Shown here: positions 33,046-42,487 of the stretch, one piece after another | Numbering within the stretch: position 1 is the first letter of the stretch | Layout: each line of letters opens with the position of its first letter | Assembly: GCA_029204225.1 (NCBI GenBank) | Contig: CM055100.1 | Span: forward strand, 8,756,713 to 8,820,712 | Direction of reading: 5' to 3' | DNA length: 64,000 nucleotides | DNA from: Diphasiastrum complanatum | Lineage: Eukaryota > Streptophyta > Lycopodiopsida > Lycopodiales > Lycopodiaceae | Translations under genes and position numbers: made by a program | The notes under the pieces: generated by a model | Told to the model about the DNA's origin: nothing | Seen by the model: the letters and a program-made list of their open reading frames with translations, nothing else | The model's database searches: none

Positions 33046-33506
33046 TGGATAGGAAATCCATTAGTGCTTATTGTATTTTCATAGGTGATGGAGCTATATC
33101 ATGGATGTCAAAGAAACAAGCCACTATCTCATTGTCATCTAGTGAGGCCGAGTACAAAGCTCTTACACATTGCACAAAGGAGATGGTATGGATCAAAAGG
33201 ATAATCAAGGATCTTCACTTGCTGGATTTTTCAGAGAGCCCAATCATCTTTTGTGACAATCAATCAGCCCAAAGAATGGCATCCAATCCTATCTTTCATG
33301 CTAGGAGCAAGCATATTGAGATACAATATCATTTTGTGAGGGAGCGAGTCATTGCAAAGGAGGTGGAGCTTCAACATGTGTCTTCAAGGGAATGTGTAGC
33401 TGATATATTCACCAAAGCATTGGGAAAAGACTTGTTCATGAAGCATAGGACTTCACTTGGAGTATTATCAAAGTCTATGCTAAAACTAGTTGAAGAGGGA
33501 GTGTGA
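32982..33506 (+). CDS. Copia F RNase H remnant
   Basis: Open frame without an ATG at its start, shifted relative to gag. It reads G-F-S-D-S-D-Y-A-G-D-V-M-D-R-K-S, S-L-S-S-S-E-A-E-Y, C-D-N-Q-S-A-Q and H-A-R-S-K-H-I-E: the acidic residues of copia RNase H are intact. The TGA stop overlaps the first bases of the 3' LTR. It could be expressed only by frameshift from gag or from internal initiation. The upstream part of pol is absent. Confidence 0.8.
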   Translation: MYEGSSPNLFGFSDSDYAGDVMDRKSISAYCIFIGDGAISWMSKKQATISLSSSEAEYKALTHCTKEMVWIKRIIKDLHLLDFSESPIIFCDNQSAQRMASNPIFHARSKHIEIQYHFVRERVIAKEVELQHVSSRECVADIFTKALGKDLFMKHRTSLGVLSKSMLKLVEEGV

Positions 33507-34152
33507 AAGATTCAACTAGTTTCATCACATTTTTGCAATATTTTCATATTTGGCATATTGAGGCCAAAACTTGTTTTAGACTTAGAGGTTGACATTTCAA
33601 AGTTCATTAGTCTAAATTTCATTTGGATTAACACTTTTTAAAAGTGTGGGAAAGATAGAATGCAAGTTTGAGTAGATTCAAATCGAATAAGTTGGGTACA
33701 TTGAATCTAGACCCAAAATTGGTAGGGTTAGCATTTTGGTGGGAAAGCCAAGTGGCCAAATAGGGTTTGGACCTGCTATAAAAGGATGTAACTCATGGAG
33801 AGAGTCATCTTCTCTCTTCTCTATCTCATTTCATGCTTATACATGGTTCTCTTGGGTTCTACTATCCATTGGTGCACTATCTTGGTGATTGCTTGCAATT
33901 CTATGTGTAGAATGATCTATATTTGTTATTTTTGGATCCACACGTGTGAAATACAGTATCTTGCTGGTTTTGTATGGACAACAACAGTACATAATCATTT
34001 CATTCAAGTTTGATCAAGTTCTATTAGTGTTTGCATCTCAAATTGTGTGTAGATACTGATTTTTCTACATTGGTGAAATTGGTAGTGTATTTCTCATTCT
34101 AACCAAAGATCATTCAAGTAGATTGGATCTTAAGGATCTGAAATTTTTCACA
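33502..34152 (+). repeat. Copia F 3' LTR
   Basis: Direct repeat of 30841-31451, 651 bp. It has an extra ~40 bp that includes cacacgtgtgaaa. It is preceded by a purine tract (gaagaggga). Confidence 0.93.
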
Positions 34153-35104
34153 TAAGACATGTAGGAGTTGAAGATCTCACGTTGATTGGACATGTGTTGT
34201 GTAGATCTAGAATCATAGAAACCATAAATCTTTTAAAAATGTGCTATGATCTTTGACCATGAATGCACCTTCGTCCACTTCGATCTGGGGAGATGATGAG
34301 ATTGTGTTTGCTTGTTGATCAGGTTGCTTGGATGCATTCTTCAATTGGAGAATTCGGCAATCCTTGATCTCATGGTTATTGCACTTGCAATACTTGCAAA
34401 ACATTTTCTTCTTTGATTGTGGATCTGATGATTGTGCATGACTTTGAGTCTGTTTCTGATTCGTTGCAGCTTTTTTGCTTCTGTCACTTAGATCCTTTGT
34501 TGACATATAGAGCCTGAGAGGAGGAAGTAGACGAAGTGTCTTGGCTTCTTCTATTATCTTCTTGCAGCAACATAGTGATAACTCTAGTAAGAGTTAAATT
34601 TGAGTGTGTTGATATGATCGTCACCCAGTTCTAATATGTAGAAGACAGACTTGAAAGCAATGTCATAATTGCATCTTGATCGTCTATGACTGATCCGACA
34701 ACGGCCATTTGTTGCAATAGATTCTTAAACTGGTTAATATGACTCTAAAGTGGATCACCAACAGACATTTTGAATGTGAAGAATTTCCTTTGTAGATGTA
34801 ACTTAGTTAGTTACGTCCCTCATGTCATATAGTGAATTCAAGATGTCCCAAACATCTCTTGCGTTTTAGCTTCAGCTATGTGTCCAATTTGTGTATCTGA
34901 TATATTGAGAATAATAAGCATGAAAGCTTTATTGTCCTTCAATTTTCACTTTGAGTCATCGTCTTCAGGTTTTAATTCTATGCCTATAACAACATCCCAT
35001 AACTCATTGGTGATTAGCAAGGTCTTCATCTTAAATTTCCACAAATGATAATTGGATCCATTCATCTTGTCTGCTATAAGACTAGCTTTACTTTGAGAAT
35101 CCAT
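34153..35104 (-). pseudogene. Copia H Gag and protease entry
   Basis: ATG at 35104 (M-D-S-Q-S-K-A-S-L-I-A-D-K-M-N-G-S-N-Y), a copia Gag with stops and shifts. The knuckle C-K-Y-C-K-C-N-N-H-E-I-K-D-C lies near 34353-34410. The protease entry reads D-S-R-S-T-Q-H-M (G to R in D-S-G) just before the element F junction. Confidence 0.8.
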
Positions 35105-35440
35105 CTGGAACTTAGTCTGTTGATTGTATCGATGACGCTAAGATGTAGTAACACCAACAGTATCAAATTAATTCTCTGATACTGAAAGGATGAAAGAAAC
35201 TGAAGAGTTTGATATCAATTTGATATCGCGAAAGATATCAAGTATTAGAGCTTTCACACTGATATCGAAATAGTATTAGGCCCTGACAGAGATCACAAGT
35301 CTGATACCTGTTACGGTTTAAGTTTGATTAATTTCACCAATTCTATAACAATATTATGGCAGTTCAGATAAAGAAAATAGTGATCTAGCACTGATACTAT
35401 GATACAAACTCTAATATAAGAATAAAATGCTCTGATACCA
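35105..35440 (-). other. Copia H leader and primer-binding site
   Basis: The minus-strand site TGGTATCAGAGC (35429-35440) directly abuts the LTR. The leader contains repeated gatatc words but no gene. Confidence 0.85.
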
Positions 35441-36162
35441 TGTCGTAAATAGGATAGATAATGTAACAGTGAAAACTTCCTACTTCCAATGCATGGCTAC
35501 GCTTATCAAAAATTGAACAAAGCAGTAGTGATGAAAATCATGTTCAATCTTTAGCAACTAACTTTGAAATCGCTAGATATTAAGTGATTACGTAGCCAAA
35601 CATGAAGTATTGAATTCTCAGACAATTTCTATCAATCACAAAAGCAATACAGAGATGCATGCATTCTGACATATATTGAACGCAATAAGAAAATAGTATT
35701 GGTTCAGAGAAACAAAATCAGATACTAATGAGTGCGAGACAAGAGCGGATAGAAATTGCACACTCTAAGCTGTCTCTGAGTAATTGAGAATAAGTCTGAT
35801 AATAAGCAGCTATGCTGATAAGCGATAGTGCAATAGCAATCTCTAAGACAACTCTAAGAAGCGAGCTAGAATGCTCAAGAGTGTTCAAGTTCGCAGGCTT
35901 GAGAGAGAGAGAGCTAACTATTCAAATGTTTCTTCTGATAACTTTTTATGATGATAAAACTATTTGAATATGAATAATTATTTATACTAAGAAATTAGGT
36001 TGTCAATTGCAATCACCAGTTGGTTGGTGTCCGTTGGCATTCATCCAGTTCCTTGTCATTGATTGTTGATAAGTGGTAGAAATTGGTCGTAAACAATCTG
36101 TCTACATAAATGAACTAAAATTGTAGCTCTGTAGAACTGAACTAAAACAGGCACATGCGACA
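35441..36162 (-). repeat. Copia H 5' LTR
   Basis: Ends tgtcg...cgaca form a terminal inverted repeat. 722 bp; the inner end is fixed by the adjacent primer-binding site, the outer end by the matching terminus. Confidence 0.8.
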
Positions 36163-37212
36163 TTGTCCCAAAATGACGACAGTTTTGGGATTTTGCAAAA
36201 AATACAAAAAAACCCGAAGGTGCCCTTAAATCTCATTCAAAGTTGCCCCCACACTTTGCCAGAGTCATTTCTTTAACATTTGAGGCTCTTTGGAAAAAAC
36301 AAAAAAATGTAACACTGTGATTTTAGACGAGATTTCTGTCAGACGAAAAAAGGAAAAAAGGCAACACTGCATTTTTACAAGGGATTCCTAACAGGCAAAA
36401 AACCTAACACTATTTCCAACTCCGTGTATTTCTATAGACTGTGTAAAAACACTTGACTATGTAAAAATATAGAAAAATTCGCAGATTTGGATAAACAATG
36501 GATGAAGATTAAAACCGATTAGTTGATTAGTAATAAGGAGAATAATCCAACAGCCCCGACATAGGTAACTGGGTGGATGGCGGAGTAAAAATCCTAGCTT
36601 CAGTTCTATCAAACTCATCCCAAAACTCATGGTATTGTCTTTGAGCTTCTACAGGGTTAGGATATGATTGTGGAATCATGAAAGTATTAGCAGAAGGGTG
36701 TGGTTGTGTGTGGAGTCTTGTGATCCCACATTATCCAAAGTTATTGTTTTATATTGCAAATTTTTTTATTTTTATACATGTAAATGTGCTATAGTGCCTA
36801 AATTCATGTAAAGGCTTATTTTCATCTTATAAATTCACACTAAGGTTGGAACTCGTGACGTTTTGTGTGACTATCTATAGAGACGCATTAGCGGATTTCA
36901 TCTTAACGGTTGGTAAACAACATTGAGGCCAATGATTGTTCCTATAAGGTCGACACTTCATGCCATTGTACACACACACAGATTTGAATATCAATTGAGA
37001 GAGAATAGAGCCAGTTTCTATAAGCTTGAGCGTTCTTTCCCTCTGTCATCTCTTACAACATTACTTTTTATCGATTGAGTGAATACACTCTGAATGATCT
37101 GTAACTATTGCGATACTTCTCTGTCTGTGTCACACATACTTTTCATTTCTTATTGAATTTTGATTACTCTAACGTGGATTTTTAGACATCACTAGAGAGC
37201 GACAATTCTAAT
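36163..37212. other. Unassigned; possible gypsy J upstream region
   Basis: A minus-strand open stretch at about 36545-36690 reads protein-like (E-A-Q-R-Q-Y-H-E-F-W-D-E-F-D), family unknown. The remainder before gag J may be its LTR or leader, but I found no repeat partner. Confidence 0.4.
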
Positions 37213-38230
37213 TAATGCGTGTAGGGAAATCAAATATGATTTATTTAAGGGATCATCGTCTGAAGATGCGGACAATTATTTGTCTCAATTTGAATCTATT
37301 CTATAGCAAATAAAGAACATACAGACGAGAACAAAGTTAGAATTTTGCCAAGTCTTCTGCAAAAACATTGGTACAATCAATTAATACCGAAAATGGTTGA
37401 TACTTGGAACGCTTTAAAAGCAGCATTACTTAAGCAGTTTAGGGAGATAGTATACTCCACTAGATTGTTGGCACAACTTAATTCTATTGAGAAAAAGCTG
37501 AAGGAATCACTTAGAAAGTATACTCATAGAGTTAAAAATTTAATAGGAAAATTAGGAGCCCAGTATTCGGTTCCTATGCAAAACAAATGGTTCTTGGGCA
37601 GCTTGCCTAAGAAAATGGATCTTTATTGTCGACATGGATTAATGACCTCTTTGGAAGATGTCATAGCCTCTGCCAAAAATTATGAAACTTTTCAAATTTC
37701 TCGTAGATGGAGGAATGAGAGAAAAAGTAGTAAAAAGCATAAATCGAAACGTACAGAAGAATTTGAATCATTTACTTAGTCTGAATTGAAATTTGATTCA
37801 ACAGATGAGGAAGATTCTTCAGAGTATTCATCTTATTTTTCTTCATCAGAAGAATAATCTTCTTATAGGAAATCCAAGAGTAGGAATTCAGATAGAAAGA
37901 AAAAAATGGAGAAATCCAAAAAAATGGATCCATTAAGGAAGAGTGTTGAGATATTAGCTAAAAAAATGAGTGATTTAAAAGTCCAGACGTCTAACATTAA
38001 AGCCAAATGAAAAAAAGCGAAGCTTAACGCCAATAATTGGTGTACCGCTTGTGGGAAGGAATGTCATTCTAAGACTAATTGTCCTAGTGTACAGAATAAC
38101 TATTTAGAAGAGGAACTATTCCTTTGTCCGATTAATAATCATGAGGAGGTAGCTTATATTGCAACTACTACTAACCAAAAGAATATTATACCAAAACCAC
38201 GTATTGGTCAACAATACACTATTTTGCATA
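37213..38230 (+). pseudogene. Gypsy J gag
   Basis: F-K-G-S-S-S-E-D-A-D-N-Y-L-S-Q-F-E at about 37250-37300, then a frameshift into W-N-A-L-K-A-A-L-L-K-Q-F-R and W-F-L-G-S-L-P, typical Retrotrans_gag features. After an acidic Ser/Glu stretch and a Lys-rich coil comes a canonical knuckle C-T-A-C-G-K-E-C-H-S-K-T-N-C (38041-38082). Stops near 37777, 37855 and 38008 break it. Confidence 0.78.
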
Positions 38231-38239
38231 GATGATAGC

Positions 38240-39150
38240 ACCTACATTAAAACAGGATAGCACCTATATTAGAACATTTAAGGTTAGTTGATGCAACTAG
38301 AAGATCACAGATAGAAAAATTGTCCCAAGTTACAATTTACATTGGAGACCATAAGTTCCTAATGGATTTTATTATATTAAGGACTACAAGAGAATCGTCG
38401 TATAAAGTATTATTAGGATGACCATGGCTCTACCAAGCCGATGTCATAACCCACTAGAAGAAGAAGGAAATTACCTTCAAAGATCAGATGGAGACACCAA
38501 TGGGAAAAAGTCATAAAAAAATTACGGTATCCTAGGAAAAAGATAAGTATGAAGGTGAGACACCTACATCATCCTCGAGCTATACTTCGGAAGATGAAGG
38601 GCTTCAGTCCATAAGGATTGAGGAAGGGGAGAGATTTGTCACACTAAGTACACCTGCATACAGTAATAAAGTAGAATATATAGATAGAGGAGATTGTGGA
38701 GTCCCAAAAATTAGTGCTATTATAGGAGATCATACTACAGATAGAATACTAATAGACTCAAGATCCAATATCAACTTAGTAACTGAAACAATGGTTAAGG
38801 AATTAGGACTAGAAAAACAGATACAACCTATTACTTACCATGAAATCCATTTCGCAGACGCATCCAAATGCATACCAGTAGGTGAGCTAAAGGGTATTAG
38901 TGTAGTTATAGAGACAAAGACGTTCGTTATAAATTTCTTTGTCATAAACCCAGTAGATACACCACCATATTCAATATTATCTGGAAGACCATGGCTATAT
39001 CAAGCAGACGCTATTATAAACTGGTCTACCAAAAAAATAATTTTTCCAGACATTCTCACAGCCAATCCAATAGGGGGTCACCTTTTGAGATGGGGTGAGG
39101 AGTTAGCCAGACCTACTGAATCATTGGATCAATTTCATAAAATATTGTGA
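38240..39150 (+). pseudogene. Gypsy J protease, with a duplicated distal half
   Basis: The second copy (38700-39075) is the more complete: I-L-I-D-S-R-S-N-I-N-L-V (D-S-R in place of D-S/T-G), then I-L-S-G-R-P-W-L-Y-Q-A-D. An earlier stretch (38330-38480) repeats only the distal part (V-L-L-G, stop, P-W-L-Y-Q-A-D-V-I). The final frame, 38791-39150, is open. No reverse transcriptase follows. Confidence 0.72.
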
Positions 39151-39179
39151 GATTGACAAGGATGAAAAAATTCTGATGA

Positions 39180-40010
39180 ATATGGTGAAGTTCAGTTTTT
39201 TACAAAATTTGTGAAACATGCGAAATTTCTAATACTATTCACATTTCATCCAATTTGAAAAACTCGTCACGTTTGGTCCAATAATTTCCACTGTAGTTTA
39301 CAAAAATTTGCAACACTTGCACCTTCGCATTTTTTGCCCATATGTTGTAACAAAATTTGCGACATTGTTCACAATTCATCCAACTTGTTATCTCCACTAT
39401 TGATCAATTCTTCACCTTCGCAAAATGTGCGAAAAAGACAACCACTTCGTTACATTTGTATTTTTTGTTGTATTTTTTTGCAAAAATGCCAACACCTTCG
39501 CTTTATCAGAATCAGTTTATTCCTTGCGAAAAATGCGACATCATTTTGAAATATGGTATATTAAATAGATCTACCATTTTTGGAAAAACAAAAATTGCAA
39601 CACTTCAACTTTCATATTTTTCGGGATTTACTTTCGTTCCATCTTTGACCTTCAAGAAATTTGCGAAAAAAATTATAAAATTTCGCTACGTTGTATATCA
39701 ATTTGTTACGTTCCTTTGTTTCCATCATATTTCCATGTTAACAACATATTGGAAATATGCGAGAAACCTGACACCTTCGCGATTATAGTTTTCATGATAG
39801 TTTGCGAAAAATGCGACACTATTTTGGAATTTATCATGTTGCTCAATTTACCGTTTTGGGAAAGCCAAAAGTGCGACACAATCAACCTTCGCATTTTTTG
39901 CACATACATTTTTTGCCTATACATTTTTTCGCTCAAATATTTTTTACTCATACATTTTTTTGCTCATATATTTTTGCTCATACATTTTTTTCGCTCATAC
40001 ATTTTAACAA
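39180..40010. repeat. GCGAA/GCGACA-rich degenerate repeats
   Basis: tttgcgaaaaatgcgaca-like words and ttcgca recur through 39180-39890. 39897-40010 is a tighter minisatellite (about 17-18 bp; cataca-ttttttcgct). It may be the LTR or tail of a gypsy element. Confidence 0.6.
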
Positions 40011-40458
40011 ACAGAACGACAGTCTTCACTACCAATATCATATACATTGTTTCATAGATTGTGTACATTATTTATTTTTGCAAAATACTCATAAATACCG
40101 AGTTGAACTTTTGCAAACTGAGCGAAGCATTTGTGTGTTTTATTTATTTTTATTTATTTATTTATTTTTGTTTTTTAGGACTAGATACTTTATTGTTGAG
40201 TCTGTACCTTCAAAACAAGAGACACGCTTTCATTAAATATTTGTCTAATCCCCCGATATATCATCAATATACCAAAAACCTCAAACACTTCTGTTTTTTT
40301 GACACCTCTTTTCCATCACTCTTGCTTTCTGATTTTGTGAACTTTTACAATCAAGCTCTTTTCTGCCATCACTAGTCTACCATTACTATCGTTATGGCGA
40401 TTGTGTTCAAAACGCACCCAAAACCAGTCTTACCAGTTTTGTAGCCATTAGCCATACG
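40011..40458. other. AT-rich, no gene
   Basis: T-rich tracts and ttta repeats near 40141-40170; nothing coding is supported. Confidence 0.4.
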
Positions 40459-41170
40459 AGCACAGATTGAAGCAATTCGATCCATTAGTAATTCTTATAG
40501 ATGTGTGTCACAAGCTAATTCAAAATCTGAACGAGACAGAGGAGGGACATACACCATACCCTGATATAGCGTTTGCAGTATACAGACTAAGCCAATATAA
40601 TCAAAACCTAGGATCATTGCATTGGAAGTTGGCAAAGAGAGTACTACAATATCTCCAAGAAATAAAAGACTATGGACTGTGTTATTTGAAGGAAGCTGGA
40701 TTTCACATCGAATCTTATAGTGACGCAAGCTAGGCATCCATGAAGGATGATAGCAAAAGTATTTCAAGAGGTTGTACTCTAGCATCTGGCGCAGCCATAC
40801 TCTGGATTAGCAAGAAGCAAATAGCAGTAGCTCAATCTTCCTATGAAATGTAGCAACAACCAAGATGGCAAATGAACTGATCTAGATTAAACAAATTTTG
40901 GAAGGATTTGATGAATCTAGTTCTGAACCTTATGTCTTGCTAATAGATAACACTTCAACAATCTATCTTACAAAAGATCCTATATTTCACTCGAAAAAAA
41001 AACACATAGCTATTAAATATCATGTGATTCGGGACTTAGTTGAGAAAAAGATACTGATGACTGTCTTCATACCCATAGAGGAAATGACAGTTGATATCTT
41101 TACAAAGCCATTAAGTAATGTTTTGTTTGAGAAGCAGCGAGGTTAATCCAACTACCACTTTGAGAGGGAA
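40459..41170 (+). pseudogene. Copia I RNase H and end of pol
   Basis: P-D-I-A-F-A-V-Y-R-L-S-Q, H-W-K-L-A-K-R-V-L-Q-Y-L and Y-S-D-A-S mark the RT thumb and RNase H start. After stops, G-A-A-I-L-W-I-S-K-K-Q, then I-D-N-T-S-T-I-Y-L and H-S-K-K-K-H-I-A-I-K-Y-H. A purine tract (tgagagggaa, 41161-41170) precedes the LTR. It is close to copia D in sequence. Confidence 0.8.
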
Positions 41171-41171
41171 C

Positions 41172-41700
41172 TGTTAAACAACTGATCAAATAGATCTTAA
41201 TTCTACTAACAAAGCACATAGTCTACTCGACAAAGGATGAGAAAGAAACGAACGCAAACTTGAAACATATCTATTTGTGACCAACTCGATCTCGTGGCTT
41301 TCTTGTTGAAGCTTGAGAGATTTGCGAACAGAATCTTGTCGCAAAATATTCTGTTTTTTGTTCAAGCCTCAGATGTCGCAAAATTGTTGCGAACAATTCG
41401 TGAAATCTTCTGGACTGTTCTTCAAGCTCACCTGTCGCGAAACTATCTCGAACATTTCACAAAATATTCTAGATTTCTTCTTTAAGCTCAAGAATTGTCA
41501 TCTGTCATGAACAATTTGCGAAAGACAAAAATGTCGCAAAGTGACAAGTGTCGCGAACAATTCGCGAAACACAAAGCTAGGGCTTGTGAAAAATACAAAA
41601 ATTATGTTTGGTCAAGGCCAAATCTATGTATACAGGATGATTACACATGTGTGGAGCCTGTTCTCACTTGTGAAATAAATGTACTTTTCACATAGTACAA
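41172..41700 (+). repeat. Probable copia I 3' LTR with 60-bp tandem units
   Basis: Starts tgttaaac right after the purine tract. Units marked by ttcaagc/tttaagc at 41361, 41421 and 41481 have an exact 60-bp period, with gtcgcaaaa/gtcgcgaaa inside. The end is not fixed. Confidence 0.55.
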
Positions 41701-42487
41701 TCATATAGCTTATACATATAGTTTAAATCAAGTTCTATTGGCTAAAAAAGCCAAAATCATGTTTTTTAGTCATATGCCACATGGCATCAATCTAGAGATT
41801 GCATGAAGCCACATCACCCCCATTTTCCTAGCTATCTTGTTCAATTTTGGATCAAAAGAGATCAAAAGGACATTGATTGGGTCTGACTTGGTACTGTACA
41901 AAATCAGGTGCTCAGACACGTGTGAAGAACATCCAGTTTCAGTTTGGGAGTTCCCTTTCATGTTTGATCCAAAAATCTTGCTAGATAGCTTGTTTTGAAG
42001 CTATTTTTGTCTAGTTTCTGATGCAATCAGTTTCATTCCATTTGGTTGAGCCAATCAAAAGCTATAAGCTTTTGAAGAGGGTTAGGTAGGGCACCTAGAC
42101 CTGGGTGGACACATTTGGTTTGGTCAAAAGATTGCCTATTTGATCCAAAATCACAGTTGAATGCTTACCAATCTCATCTATATGTGATCTAGGCACTGTT
42201 TTGAGATCTTAGCCATTTTGTTTCATGCAATATCATTGTATTTGAGTCAAATTTGGTTTCTTAGTGTATTTCACACGTGATAAGAGTGTTTGATCCTAAC
42301 TTTGCCCATACTCCATCATTTGATGTGAAGTAGATCTAGTTTTGGAGAGATTGAGATAGCTAGTGAGAATCATCTCACAGTTTGTTGCAAGATCTTGCAT
42401 AGGAGATGGTAGCACACCATTATTGGATCCTATAGTGAGAGAGAAGCAACATTTTTTGTTCATCACTTTTATTTATCTCCAGTTTAC

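Larger units (their letters stand above)
30841..34152 (+). mobile_element. Copia element F: Gag plus RNase H only
   Basis: LTRs 30841-31451 and 33502-34152, a primer-binding site at 31452, and an interior of only 2.05 kb encoding Gag and a terminal RNase H, with protease, integrase and reverse transcriptase deleted. Flanks taagg (30836-30840) and taaga (34153-34157) are a target repeat with one mismatch. It lies in the copia H protease in the opposite orientation. Confidence 0.93.
28729..36162 (-). mobile_element. Copia element H, old, host of element F
   Basis: The 5' LTR (35441-36162), primer-binding site, gag, protease, integrase and part of reverse transcriptase run leftward. Element F sits inside the protease at 30841-34152. 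The element stops in reverse transcriptase at about 28729, where gypsy K begins on the opposite strand, so the 3' LTR is missing. Many stops show age. Confidence 0.85.

Noticed and set aside
39357-40375. Several 100-140-codon Phe/Ile-rich ORFs
   Set aside because: They fall in T-rich degenerate repeats and would be expected by chance.
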